From DATBSL01 sp964561785 (GTDB lineage: Bacteria > Acidobacteriota > Vicinamibacteria > Fen-336), in assembly GCA_964561785.1 (NCBI GenBank), contig CAZLRF010000016.1, forward strand, positions 1 through 64,000: a DNA stretch of 64,000 nucleotides. Reading direction: 5' to 3'. Under the pieces are notes generated by a model. That model was not told the DNA's origin, did no database searches, and worked only from the letters and a program-made list of their open reading frames with translations. This document shows, one piece after another, positions 37,995 through 48,175 of this stretch (within the stretch, counting starts at the first letter, position 1; each line of letters starts with the position of its first letter). The translations under genes were made by a program, and so were the position numbers.

Positions 37995-39164
37995 CTACCT
38001 CTTCCGCGGCGTCCGGATGGCCGCCCCGTCCTGCAGCTCCTTGAGCGCCTGCCAGGGGCCGACGACGATCTCGCGCCCCCCCTCGATCCCGCCCCTGACC
38101 TCGACCTCGAGGCCCCCGATCATGCCGGTCTCGACGGGGACGAAGCGGGCGGTCTTCCCCTCGACGGCGAAGACGCCGGGCCGCTCCTTGCCCGCCTCGC
38201 CCCGCAGCACCACCGCCGGGAGGGGCACCGCGAGGGCGTCCTTCGCCTCGCCGACGAGGATCTCGGCGTCGCCGGTCAGCCCGGGGCGCAACCCCTCGTG
38301 CGCGTCAACGAGGCGCACCTTCACCCTGAACTCGCGGGCGGCGGCGCCCGTCCCGGTCACGGGCAGCGCGCTCGCCCCCACCTCGACGACCTCGCCCGCG
38401 AACGCGCGGCCGGGCAGCGCCTCGAGGGTCACGGTCGCCGGCTGGCCCACCCTCACGTTCAGGATCTCGGCCTCCGCCACCTTCACCTCGGCGTTCAGCG
38501 CCGCGAGGTCGGAGATCGTCATGATCGTCGTGCCCGGCATGTTCTGGATGCCGATCACCACCATCTCGCCCTCCCGCACGGGCAGGCGGGTCACGGTGCC
38601 GTCGAGGGGCGAGACGATCTCGGTCTTGCCGACCAGGTCGCTCGCCCGCGCGAGCTGGGCCCGGGCCTGCTGGACGCGCTTGCCCGCCGCCTCCACCTGG
38701 GCGGCCGCGGCGTCGGCCGCCGCCTGGAGGGCGTCGAAGTCGGCCTGGGGCAACAGGCCCTGAGCGCGAAGCTGCGTCCCGCGGGCGAGGGCGTTCGCGG
38801 CGTCCCCGGCGCGGGCCCGGGCCGCCGCCTGCTCGGCCTCGGCCGCGCGCACGAGAGCGGCCGCGGCGTCGCGCTCGCTCGCGGCGGGCACCGGGTCGAT
38901 CCGGGCCACGACCTGCCCGCGGCGGACGCGGTCGCCCTCCCGGACGGGGAGCGAGACGAGCTTGCCCATCACCGAGGAGCCGATGTCCGCGTAGCGCTCG
39001 GCGACGATCTCGCCGGAGGCGGTGACCGTCGACCGGAAGACGGCTCGCCTCTCGACGCGGCCCGTCTCCACCTCGGTGCCGTTCCCGCGGCAGCCGGGGA
39101 CGAGGGCCGCGAGCGCGAGGACGGCGCGGAGCGGGACGGCTCGGGGGATCCGGGTGCTCCGCAC
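37995..39164 (-). CDS. MacA/HlyD-like periplasmic adaptor lipoprotein
   Basis: A 389-residue membrane fusion protein. Lipobox VPGC; barrel-sandwich halves SVMGKLVSLPVREGDRVRRGQVVARID and TEIVSPLDGTVTRLPVREGEMV surround an alanine-rich coiled-coil hairpin; a beta-barrel and membrane-proximal domain follow. Divergent by 52 bp from two MacB-like permeases, it probably belongs to an ABC efflux system with them. Start GTG at 39164. Confidence 0.87.
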   Translation of the reverse strand: MRSTRIPRAVPLRAVLALAALVPGCRGNGTEVETGRVERRAVFRSTVTASGEIVAERYADIGSSVMGKLVSLPVREGDRVRRGQVVARIDPVPAASERDAAAALVRAAEAEQAAARARAGDAANALARGTQLRAQGLLPQADFDALQAAADAAAAQVEAAGKRVQQARAQLARASDLVGKTEIVSPLDGTVTRLPVREGEMVVIGIQNMPGTTIMTISDLAALNAEVKVAEAEILNVRVGQPATVTLEALPGRAFAGEVVEVGASALPVTGTGAAAREFRVKVRLVDAHEGLRPGLTGDAEILVGEAKDALAVPLPAVVLRGEAGKERPGVFAVEGKTARFVPVETGMIGGLEVEVRGGIEGGREIVVGPWQALKELQDGAAIRTPRKR

Positions 39165-39216
39165 CGCCCGAATCTAGCACGGCCCTCCCGCCGGCGCGGT
39201 ATGCTCGGGGCGCGCG

Positions 39217-40467
39217 ATGTCCCCGACCCGCACCGCCTCCGCCGTCCGCGAAGCCCTCGCCCAGGCCTCCCGCACCGCCGTCGCCCACCCGCTGCGCTCG
39301 GGCCTCGGCGCCCTCGCGATGGCGGTCGGGGTCGCCACGGTGGCGATCGTGGTCACCGCCCTGCAGGGCCTCGCGGAGTTCGCCCGGACGACGACCGCGC
39401 GCACCTTCGGCTCCGACACGTTCGTGCTCGCGCGGATCGCCTCGCCCGGAAGCATCGGGCGTCGCGAGCTGGAGGAGAAGCTCGGGCGCAACCCCGTGGT
39501 CCGCCGTTCCGATCTGCGCTTCCTCGAGCGGTGGGCGGGCGAGGGCGTCCTCTTCGCCCCCTTCGCACAGAGATCGGCCGACGCGACGGCGGGCGGGCGC
39601 ACGTTCGAGGACGCGGCGCTGACCGGCACCTCGGCCGCGCTCGCCGACATCCGCGACCTCGGTGTGGAGCGAGGCCGCTTCCTCTCGCGCGAGGACGAGG
39701 CTCGCGCGGCCCCGGTCGCCGTCATCGGGAGAGACGTCGCGGACGCGCTGTTCCCGGGCACGGACCCCCTGGGCCGGCCGATCCGGGTCGGCGGCCGCCG
39801 GCTCGAGGTGGTGCGCGTGCAGGCGCGGCTCGGCACCGCGGCCGGAGCGTCCCAGGACCGCTCCGTCTTCCTGCCCCTCGCGGCGTGGGAGCGGATCTTC
39901 GGGGAGCCCGAGTCGCTCCAGGTCTTCGCCCGCGCCCGCGACGGCGGCCACCCCGAGGCCGCCGAGGACCGGACCCGCGCCACGATGCGCGCCCGCCGGC
40001 GGCTCCTCCCCGGCGCGCCGGACACGTTCGACATCCTGAGCCCGACCGCCGCCCGCAGCTTCGTGGCGAGCCTGACCGACCGAGTGAGCGGGGCGGCCGC
40101 CCCCCTGTCGGCCATGGCGCTGCTCGCCTCGATCGTGGTCGTCACGAACACCACCCTGGTGTCGGTCACCCAGCGCACGCGCGAGATCGGCGTGCGGCGG
40201 GCCCTCGGCGCCACGCGTCGGCAGATCGTCCGCGAGGTCGTCCTCGAGTCGACGCTCGTCGCGCTCGCCGGAGGCGGGGCGGGGCTCGTCCTCGTCCTCG
40301 TCCTCGCCGCCTTCGCGCGCGCGGCGGCGGGGCTTCCCGTCGCCCTCGCGCCCTCGACCGCGCTCGTGAGCTTCGCCGCGGCCGCCGCGGCCGGGGTCCT
40401 CGCCGGCCTCTACCCCGCCCGCCGGGCCTCGCAGGTCGACGTCATCGCCGCGGTGAGGGCCGAGTGA
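39217..40467 (+). CDS. MacB/FtsX-like ABC permease 1
   Basis: A 416-residue permease: an N-terminal helix (AHPLRSGLGALAMAVGVATVAIVVTA), a large periplasmic domain of ~230 residues, and three C-terminal helices starting at MALLASIVVVTNTTLVSVTQRTREIGVRRALGATRRQIV. The coupling motif TREIGVRRALGA is typical of MacB permeases. Unlike MacB it has no fused ATPase. ATG at 39217; its stop overlaps the next start (GTGA). Confidence 0.88.
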   Translation: MSPTRTASAVREALAQASRTAVAHPLRSGLGALAMAVGVATVAIVVTALQGLAEFARTTTARTFGSDTFVLARIASPGSIGRRELEEKLGRNPVVRRSDLRFLERWAGEGVLFAPFAQRSADATAGGRTFEDAALTGTSAALADIRDLGVERGRFLSREDEARAAPVAVIGRDVADALFPGTDPLGRPIRVGGRRLEVVRVQARLGTAAGASQDRSVFLPLAAWERIFGEPESLQVFARARDGGHPEAAEDRTRATMRARRRLLPGAPDTFDILSPTAARSFVASLTDRVSGAAAPLSAMALLASIVVVTNTTLVSVTQRTREIGVRRALGATRRQIVREVVLESTLVALAGGGAGLVLVLVLAAFARAAAGLPVALAPSTALVSFAAAAAAGVLAGLYPARRASQVDVIAAVRAE

Positions 40468-41753
40468 GCCCGATCCGCCGGGCGCACCGAAGCCTCCGGG
40501 AGTGGCGCGACCTCGCGGCCGAGACGGCGCGTCTCACCCACGACTCGGTCGCCGCCCACCCCCTGCGGTCGCTCCTCGCCGTCCTCGGCGTCGTCATCGG
40601 CATCGTCACCGTCGTCCTCGTGGCCTCGATCCTCGCGAACGTCCGCAACTCGGTGGCTCTGCTTTTCCGCGAGCTCGGCACCGACAACGTGTTCGCTTAC
40701 CACCGCTCCGGCGACCCCTACTCGCCCCCTTCCGAGAGAGAGGCCCGCCGGCTGCCCCTCCGCCCGGAGTTCGCGGAGACGATCGCCCGCGAGGGCCGCC
40801 ACGTGCGGGACGTCGGCGTCCAGCTCATCGTCCCCCCGGTGGTGAACGGCCGGGCGCTCGTCGCGCGAGCTCTCGGCAACGAGTCCGACCGCGTGTTCGT
40901 CGAGGGCGTCTCGCTCCACTACTTCGACGTGGTCGGGGCCGAGTTCGCGGCCGGCCGGCCCTTCACCGAGCTCGAGTCGCGCGCGGGGGCGCGGGTCGCC
41001 GTGCTCGGCGCCAACGTGGCGCGCGCGCTGTTCGGGGAGGGCCCGGCGCTCGGCCGTCGCCTCCTCCTCGCCGGGGAGAGCTGGTCGGTGGTGGGCGTCC
41101 AGCCTCCGCGCAAGGGGGGCTTCTTCGGCGAGAACCGCAACGACAACGTCGCGTTCGTGCCGCTGCGGGCGGCCGAGCGCCGCTTCGCCGAGGCGGAAGC
41201 CACCGTCCTCTACGTGCGGGCGAAGCCGGGCGAGCGCGACGCGGCGCGCGTCGAGCTCGAGACCATCCTCCGGCGGCTGCGGCGGCTCGCCCCCGGCGAG
41301 CCCAACGACTTCGAGCTCTCGACGGCCGACCAGATCATCACGACCCTCGACCAGGTGAGCGCGGCGATCGGTCTCGCCACCTTCGCGCTCGCCGGGGTGA
41401 GCCTGGTCATCGGCGGCATCGGCATCGCGAACGTCATGGTCATCGCGGTCACGGAGCGCACCCGCGAGATCGGCGTGCGGCGAGCCCTCGGGGCGCGGCG
41501 CTCCGAGGTCCTGCGCCAGTTCCTCCTCGAGGCGGCGTTCCTCTCCGGCACCGGCGGCGTCGCGGGCGTCGTGGTCGCGTCGCTGCTGGGCCTCCTGATC
41601 ACCCTCGTGGCCCCCGGCTTCTCCGCGGTGGCCCCGGCGTGGGCCGTCCTCTCCGGCCTCGCCGCGTCGGTGCTCACCGGGATCGTCGCGGGCTACCTCC
41701 CGGCCCGGCGGGCGGCGCTCCTCGACCCGGTCGAGGCGCTGCGCTACGAGTGA
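40464..41753 (+). CDS. MacB/FtsX-like ABC permease 2
   Basis: A 429-residue permease with the same layout: helix 1 AHPLRSLLAVLGVVIGIVTVVLVASI, periplasmic domain, and C-terminal three helices with TREIGVRRALGARRSEV and a YLPARRAALLDPVEAL end motif. GTG overlaps the previous stop by four bases. The two permeases may form a heterodimer. The missing ATPase must be encoded elsewhere. It overlaps the convergent ClC gene by 10 bp. Confidence 0.88.
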   Translation: MSPIRRAHRSLREWRDLAAETARLTHDSVAAHPLRSLLAVLGVVIGIVTVVLVASILANVRNSVALLFRELGTDNVFAYHRSGDPYSPPSEREARRLPLRPEFAETIAREGRHVRDVGVQLIVPPVVNGRALVARALGNESDRVFVEGVSLHYFDVVGAEFAAGRPFTELESRAGARVAVLGANVARALFGEGPALGRRLLLAGESWSVVGVQPPRKGGFFGENRNDNVAFVPLRAAERRFAEAEATVLYVRAKPGERDAARVELETILRRLRRLAPGEPNDFELSTADQIITTLDQVSAAIGLATFALAGVSLVIGGIGIANVMVIAVTERTREIGVRRALGARRSEVLRQFLLEAAFLSGTGGVAGVVVASLLGLLITLVAPGFSAVAPAWAVLSGLAASVLTGIVAGYLPARRAALLDPVEALRYE

Positions 41754-43462
41754 GGCTCGCGCCGGAGCAGCTCGAGGGCATAGGTGGACAGGACGTCCCG
41801 CTTCGAGAGCGTCCCCACGAGGCGCCGTGAGTCGCGGTCGGCGAGGACGGGCAGCCGCTCGCACTCCTGCGCCGCGAAGCGCTCGAGGACGCGGGCGAGC
41901 GCCTCGTCGGGGAACACGACCTCGAACCGGGGGCGCATGACGTCGCGGGCGGTCATCCCCCCCGCCCCGCCCGACCCGCGGAGGGCCTCGTTCGCGTCGT
42001 GCAGGTTCACCGCGCCCAGGAACCGCCCGGCCTCGTCCACGACGTAGAGGTGGTTACGCCGGGACGCGACGAACGTGTCGACGACCCCGGCGAGCGGCAG
42101 GGCGGGAGCGATCGCGACCTGCTCCGACCGGACGAGGTCGGACACGCGCAGGGCGTCGAAGGCGCGGGGCGGGCCGTCGTCTCCGGCCTTGCGCTGCAGG
42201 GCCTCGGTGTACACCGAGTTGGCGCTCAGGCGCGTGGCGACGACGCTCGCCACCGCAGCGCCGAGGAGGAGGGGCACCACGATGCCGTAGTCCAGGGTCA
42301 TCTCGAAGACCATGACCACCGCCGTCACCGGCGCATGCGTCGTCCCCGCGAGCAGACACCCCATGCCGGCGATCGCGAACGCGCCGGGGTCGGCGCCCAG
42401 GGAGGGATGCAGGGCCTCGACCCCGGCGCCGAAGGCCTGGCCCAGCATGGCGCCGAGGAACAGGGTCGGCGTGAACACGCCGCCCACCGTCCCCGACCCC
42501 ACCGCGAGGGGGGTGACCACGAGGCGCAGGAGCAGGAGGGCGAGGACGTGCTCCACGCCGAAGGGCCGCTCGAAGAGCGCGGCGATGGCCTCGCGGCCGT
42601 TGCCCACGACCTCGGGCCAGCGCAAGGTGACGAGGCCCAGGCACAGGCCGGCGACGGCCATCGCGGCCGGCCGCGGGAGCCTCGAGCGGGAGAACAGCGT
42701 CGCGCTCGCCCGCAGGGCGTAGAGGAAGGCCGCGGCCACCGTCCCTCCGAGGGCACCGAGGGCGGCGTAGAGCACGATCTCCCACGGCGCCGAGAGCGTC
42801 GCCGGCGGCACGTGGAAGGCCGGGTCGCGGCCGAAGGCGGCCCAGGTGAGCAGCGTCGCCACGGTGGAGGAGACGGCGAGGGGCGCGAAGGCCTGGACCG
42901 ACAGGCTCCCCAGGATGACCTCGCTCGCGAACAGCGCCGCGCCGAGCGGCGTGTTGTAGGCGCACGCGAGGCCGGCGGCGATGCCGCAGCCGACGAGCAG
43001 GCGGCGCTCGCGCGTCGCCACCCCGAGCCGTCCTCCCATCACCGAGGCGGTGGCGGCGGCCACGAGGACGATCGGCCCCTCCCGGCCCACCGCGCCCGCG
43101 GAGGCCTGCGTGACCAGCGACGACGCGGCGCGGGACAGCGCCGGGCGCAACGGCAGGGTGCCGTTGCGGAGCACCACCGCCTCGAGGATGTCCCACCCCC
43201 GCGCCCCTCCGGCGAAGCGGGACCCGAGGGCGAGCACGAGGCCCGCCAGGAGGCCGCCGAGAGCCGGGACGAGGACGCGGGCGGCGGGGGGCGAGGCGGC
43301 GACCCCGCTCACCAGGTCCGGCCCGGACCAGACCAGCCGGAACGACTCGGTGGCGGCGTAGCGCAGGACGATGGCGGCGCCGCCCGCCAGCAGGCCGACG
43401 GCGAACGCCCGCAGCAACGGTCCGGCCGGGTCGCCTCCTCGAGGGGCCATCCCGCGCGCCAT
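41744..43462 (-). CDS. ClC chloride channel/transporter with CBS domains
   Basis: A 572-residue protein. The ClC core has the gating-glutamate motif GREGPI, and GSGTVGGVFTPTLFLGAMLG near residue 345. A C-terminal cytosolic region of ~140 residues carries two CBS motifs (LRVSDLVRSEQ ... LYVVDEAGRFLGAVNL, then TARDVMRPRF ... LPVLADRDSRRLVGTLSKRDVL). Such proteins move chloride or fluoride, or exchange Cl-/H+. The exchanger proton glutamate was not located with certainty. Start ATG at 43462 or 43450. Confidence 0.88.
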   Translation of the reverse strand: MARGMAPRGGDPAGPLLRAFAVGLLAGGAAIVLRYAATESFRLVWSGPDLVSGVAASPPAARVLVPALGGLLAGLVLALGSRFAGGARGWDILEAVVLRNGTLPLRPALSRAASSLVTQASAGAVGREGPIVLVAAATASVMGGRLGVATRERRLLVGCGIAAGLACAYNTPLGAALFASEVILGSLSVQAFAPLAVSSTVATLLTWAAFGRDPAFHVPPATLSAPWEIVLYAALGALGGTVAAAFLYALRASATLFSRSRLPRPAAMAVAGLCLGLVTLRWPEVVGNGREAIAALFERPFGVEHVLALLLLRLVVTPLAVGSGTVGGVFTPTLFLGAMLGQAFGAGVEALHPSLGADPGAFAIAGMGCLLAGTTHAPVTAVVMVFEMTLDYGIVVPLLLGAAVASVVATRLSANSVYTEALQRKAGDDGPPRAFDALRVSDLVRSEQVAIAPALPLAGVVDTFVASRRNHLYVVDEAGRFLGAVNLHDANEALRGSGGAGGMTARDVMRPRFEVVFPDEALARVLERFAAQECERLPVLADRDSRRLVGTLSKRDVLSTYALELLRREPHS

Positions 43463-43487
43463 CCGGGATCGGGGGCCGGCCCCGCGC

Positions 43488-43730
43488 TCAGGTCCGCTCG
43501 AGCAGGTGGATGTAGAGCTCCCGGCCGTCCTCGTCCTTCCCGATGCGCTGCTCCTTGAGGATCGCGTGCTTCGCGGTCTTCGCCCACCCCTGGAAGTCGG
43601 GGACCGAGCCGGGGTCCGTCGCCGTGACCTCGAGCTGCTCCCCCGGGGCCATCGCATCGATCTCCTTCTTGGCCCTGACGATGGGGATCGGGCACTTCAC
43701 GCCCCGCACGTCGAGCTTCTTCAGAGCCAT
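43488..43730 (-). CDS. tusA: TusA-family sulfurtransferase
   Basis: An 80-residue sulfur carrier: LDVRGVKCPIPIVRAKKEI holds the CPxP motif whose cysteine carries a persulfide. The C-terminal part is longer than classic TusA (SVPDFQGWAKTAKHAILKEQ), typical of variants near sulfur-metabolism genes. ATG at 43730 is chosen because AAGGAG is seven bases upstream; a GTG six bases earlier is also in frame. It is the last gene of the DsrE2-like / rhodanese-MBL / TusA cluster. Confidence 0.9.
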   Translation of the reverse strand: MALKKLDVRGVKCPIPIVRAKKEIDAMAPGEQLEVTATDPGSVPDFQGWAKTAKHAILKEQRIGKDEDGRELYIHLLERT

Positions 43731-43772
43731 CGCCACTCTCCTTCCCCCGCGGGGATCCCCTGCCCGCCGATT

Positions 43773-44960
43773 CTACGTCGCCGCCGGCCCCTTGCCCGCC
43801 ACCGCGCACCGGTTCTTGCCGAGCTCCCACTCCGCGATCGCCTCCTCGCTCGCGGGCTCGCCGAGGTTCGTCCGGATGATCGAGGCGTAGGCGGGAGGGG
43901 GGTCGGTGACCGCCGCCGCGACCGCGGCGACGAACGCGTCGGCGGTCGGGATGCGCATCTCGGGGACGGCGCGGCGCAGGTCGCCGAGCCGGCCGGACAC
44001 GACGCCGTCCCCGGAGATCTCCTCGGGGCCGCCGTAGTGGGCGGGCAGAACGACCGTCTCCGGCGGGAGGCCGGCCAGCCGGCGCGTCAGCGTCTCGAAG
44101 AGGTCGCGGCCCCACTCGGCCGCGCGGCCGCCGAGGTCCGGCCGGCCCACCCCGGACACGAAGAGGGTGTCGCCGGTGAGCAGGTGGGTCCCGTCGACGA
44201 GGTAGCACGTCGAGCCGGGCGTGTGGCCGGGGGCGCTCACCGCCCGCACCTCGATCGCCACGCCCCGCTCCCCGCCGAGGCGGATCCGCTCGCCGTCCGC
44301 GAGAGGGTGGACGCGGTGGCGGAGGGCGAAGCCCTCGCCCGCGGACACGAAGTACGGGACCCCGAGCCGCCGCGAGAGGGCCGGCCCCCCGCTCACGTGG
44401 TCGGCGTGGACGTGGGTGTCGAGGACCCAGGCGACGCGCGCCCCCCGCGAGCCGGCGAAGGCCTCGTACCAGGCGTCGTGGCGGCTCGGGTCCACCACCA
44501 GCGCCTCGCCCGCCGCCACGACCACGTAGGAGAGGCACGCCTTGCCCCGCCGGTTCACCTGCCACAGCTCGAAGCGCGTCCCGGCCTCGCCGGGGAGGCT
44601 CACGCGCACGGGGTCGAGGTGGGTGCCGTAGGCGATCATCCCGCCATGGACGTTGGCGGAGGGGATGCCCTGCGCGAGGAGGAGCCCCGCCACCATCTCG
44701 GAGGAGCCGCCCTGCGCGCACAGGACGACGACGTCGCGGCCGCGGGGCACGCGGGCGAGGGCGGCCGCCTCGTCCTCGACGAAGTCGAAGTACGGGACGT
44801 GCACGGTCTCGACCGGCCGCCGGGCCTCGATCCGCCACGCCGCGAACTCCTCGTCGTTTCGCACGTCGAGGAGCAGGACGTCCTCCCCGCGGTCGAGGCG
44901 AGGCAGAAGGTCGCCCACCGCCACGGCGGGGACGGCGGGAGAGGTCGCGGGGTCGCTCAT
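43773..44960 (-). CDS. Rhodanese - metallo-beta-lactamase fusion (persulfide dioxygenase-like)
   Basis: A 395-residue protein. Residues ~10-115 are a rhodanese domain with active-site loop CAQGGSS. Residues ~135-350 are an MBL-fold hydrolase with THVHADH, SAPGHTPGST and TGDTLFVSGVGRPDL, the pattern of ETHE1-type persulfide dioxygenases. In characterised fusions such as CstB the MBL comes first; here the rhodanese is N-terminal. Oxidation of TusA- or glutathione-bound persulfide is a plausible role, inferred from the neighbours. ATG at 44960; a GTG at 44976-44978 is an alternative. Confidence 0.85.
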   Translation of the reverse strand: MSDPATSPAVPAVAVGDLLPRLDRGEDVLLLDVRNDEEFAAWRIEARRPVETVHVPYFDFVEDEAAALARVPRGRDVVVLCAQGGSSEMVAGLLLAQGIPSANVHGGMIAYGTHLDPVRVSLPGEAGTRFELWQVNRRGKACLSYVVVAAGEALVVDPSRHDAWYEAFAGSRGARVAWVLDTHVHADHVSGGPALSRRLGVPYFVSAGEGFALRHRVHPLADGERIRLGGERGVAIEVRAVSAPGHTPGSTCYLVDGTHLLTGDTLFVSGVGRPDLGGRAAEWGRDLFETLTRRLAGLPPETVVLPAHYGGPEEISGDGVVSGRLGDLRRAVPEMRIPTADAFVAAVAAAVTDPPPAYASIIRTNLGEPASEEAIAEWELGKNRCAVAGKGPAAT

Positions 44961-44982
44961 CGCCTCGGGCTCCGGCACGGGC

Positions 44983-45582
44983 TCAGATGAACAGGGTCAC
45001 GCGGGAGCGCGTGGCGTCCGCCATGTAGGTGGCGACGCCCCCGTACGCGAGGCCGTCCACCAGCTCCTCGCGGGAGATCCCCATCGCGTCCATCGACATC
45101 GTGCACGCGATCATCTTCACCCCCAGGTCGCGCGAGACGTCGACGAGCTCCTCGAGGCTCGCGATCTGCTTGTCCTTCATCATCCGCCGCAGGAGCGCGG
45201 CGCCCGCGCCGAGGAAGCTCATCTTCGACGTGCCGAGCCGCCGCGTGCCGGACGGGGTCGAGAGCGCGAAGATCCGCTCGGCGAAGGTCTTCGGCCCGGG
45301 CGGAGCCCCCGCCCTCTTGAGCACGGTCAGCCCCCAGAACGTGAAGAACATCGACGTCTCGAGCCCGGCCGACGCGGCGCCGGTCGCCATCACGAACGCC
45401 GCGAGGACCCGGTCGAGGTCGTTGCTGAAGACGACGATCGTGGCCGCGTCGTCGACGGTCCGCTCGCGCAGAAGGGCGAGCTTCGCGTCCAGCTCCTCGC
45501 GCAGCGGGCGGAGCTGTCGCTCGACCTCGGCGGCGACGCGGGCCTCGAGGTCGGCGCCCGCCCCCGCTGAGCCGGATGCCAT
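44983..45582 (-). CDS. DsrE2-like sulfur carrier protein
   Basis: A 199-residue protein of the DsrE/DsrF/DsrH-like family. The N-terminal 45 residues form a coiled coil (VAAEVERQLRPLREELDAKLALL); the core has TIVVFSNDLDRVLAAFVMATGAAS, FFTFWGLTVL and a conserved cysteine in KMIACTMSMDAMGI, as in DsrE2 proteins that relay sulfur with TusA and rhodanese. First gene of that cluster, 22 bp upstream of the rhodanese-MBL gene. Confidence 0.85.
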   Translation of the reverse strand: MASGSAGAGADLEARVAAEVERQLRPLREELDAKLALLRERTVDDAATIVVFSNDLDRVLAAFVMATGAASAGLETSMFFTFWGLTVLKRAGAPPGPKTFAERIFALSTPSGTRRLGTSKMSFLGAGAALLRRMMKDKQIASLEELVDVSRDLGVKMIACTMSMDAMGISREELVDGLAYGGVATYMADATRSRVTLFI

Positions 45583-45686
45583 CGTGGGCCCACTACACCG
45601 GGAACGACCGCCCCGTGTCAAGCGCCCGACCCACGTGCGGCCGGCATCCCCTCCCGGGGCGGCGGGCCGCTCGTCGCATCGCGCAA

Positions 45687-47006
<1,320 letters not shown>

Positions 47007-47134
47007 GCTCGCACCTCGGAATCAAGAAACCGCCGAACCGCGCAAGTATAGCGCCCCGCCCGGACGGCGCACCCCGGCCCTTTGATCCATGCGAGGGGCG
47101 CTCGCGGGGACCGGCCCCTGCTATCCTCGCCGGG

Positions 47135-48016
47135 ATGGGCCACGACCACGCGCACCCCCACGGCAGCCGGCGGCGGCTCGCCGCAGTCCTGGTCCTGACG
47201 TGCGCCTTCCTGGGGGTCGAGGTGGCGGCGGGCATCCTCACCGGGAGCCTCTCCCTGATCGCGGACGCCGGCCACATGATGACGGACGTGGCCGGCCTGG
47301 TCCTGGCCCTCGGGGCGATGAAGCTCGCGGAGCGGCGGCCCTCCCCCCGCCGCACCTGGGGTTACCACCGGGTCGAGATCCTGGCCGCCCTGACGAACGC
47401 CCTCGTCCTCGCGGCGGTCGCGGGCTTCATCCTCACCGAGGCCTGGGACCGCTTCCGCAGCCCTCGTCCCGTGGCCTCCGTCCCCGTCCTGGCCGTGGCC
47501 GCGGCGGGCCTGCTCGTGAACCTCGCGGGCGCGCTCCTCCTCCACGCCGGGTCGCGCCGGAGCCTCAACCTGCGCGGGGCCTACAACGAGGTCCTCGCCG
47601 ACGCCGTCTCCTCGCTGGGGGTCATCGCGGGAGCGCTGGTCATCACCGCCACCGGCTGGCTCTGGGTGGATCCGCTCGTCGCGGTCGCGATCGCGCTGTG
47701 GGTGCTGCCGCGCACCTGGGCGCTCCTGCGCGAGGCGATCCACGTCCTGCTGGAGGGCACGCCGCCGGAGGTGGACCTCGCCGCGCTGCGCTCGGCGATG
47801 GAGGGCGTCCCCGGCGTGAAGACCGTCCACGACCTGCACGTCTGGACGCTGACCTCCGGCGTCCACGCCCTCTCCGCGCACGCGATCCTGCGCGAGGGCG
47901 CGGCGCACGGCGCCGTGCTGGGCGCCCTTCGGACCAGGGTCACGGAGGAGTTCCCGATCAGCCACGTCACGGTGCAGCTCGAGGAGAGGTGCTGCGGGGA
48001 GCATTCGCACGCCTGA
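47135..48016 (+). CDS. Cation diffusion facilitator (CzcD-like metal exporter)
   Basis: A 293-residue six-helix antiporter. The histidine-rich N-terminus (GHDHAHPHG), TM2 DAGHMMTD, the loop WGYHRVEILAALTNA, and TM5 RGAYNEVLADAVSS give the CzcD-like pattern. The TM5 metal site has Asn/Glu where ZnT proteins have His, as in CzcD. The C-terminal domain contains TVHDLHVWTLTSG and ends CCGEHSHA. Substrate probably zinc, cadmium or cobalt. ATG at 47135. Confidence 0.92.
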   Translation: MGHDHAHPHGSRRRLAAVLVLTCAFLGVEVAAGILTGSLSLIADAGHMMTDVAGLVLALGAMKLAERRPSPRRTWGYHRVEILAALTNALVLAAVAGFILTEAWDRFRSPRPVASVPVLAVAAAGLLVNLAGALLLHAGSRRSLNLRGAYNEVLADAVSSLGVIAGALVITATGWLWVDPLVAVAIALWVLPRTWALLREAIHVLLEGTPPEVDLAALRSAMEGVPGVKTVHDLHVWTLTSGVHALSAHAILREGAAHGAVLGALRTRVTEEFPISHVTVQLEERCCGEHSHA

Positions 48017-48047
48017 CGACGCTCCGGTCGAGCGAGCGTCGTCAGGC
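48011..48047 (+). repeat. Perfect hairpin including the CDF stop codon
   Basis: GCCTGACGACGCTC (48011-48024), a 9-base loop, GAGCGTCGTCAGGC (48034-48047). The TGA stop lies in the left arm. Same arrangement (14-bp stem, 9-base loop) as after fbaB. Confidence 0.7.
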
Positions 48048-48049
48048 GA

Positions 48050-48074
48050 TCTCCAGGGCCCTGATGAAGGCCTG
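48050..48074 (+). repeat. 3'-end element copy 3 (degenerate)
   Basis: TCTC, CAGGGCC, ctgat, GAAGGCCTG. It matches copies 1 and 2 at 17 of the 20 fixed positions, with identical spacing. Confidence 0.4.
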
Positions 48075-48097
48075 AGGGAAGGCTTCGCTGAGAGACC

Positions 48098-48119
48098 GAA
48101 GGCCGCGGGGTGGGCCTTC
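48098..48119 (+). terminator. Terminator-like hairpin after the CDF gene
   Basis: GAAGGCC (48098-48104) pairs with GGCCTTC (48113-48119); CTCGGGGCTTT follows. The T-tract is short, so rho-independence is uncertain. Confidence 0.4.
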
Positions 48120-48137
48120 CTCGGGGCTTTCGAGATC

Positions 48138-48172
48138 CGTCGCCGTGCCCGCTCCACCGGGGCACGGCGACG
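48138..48172 (-). terminator. GC-rich hairpin after the FmdB-like gene
   Basis: CGTCGCCGTGCCC (48138-48150) and GGGCACGGCGACG (48160-48172), a 13-bp perfect stem three bases past the FmdB-like stop on the minus strand. No T-tract follows. Confidence 0.45.
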
Positions 48173-48175
48173 TTG

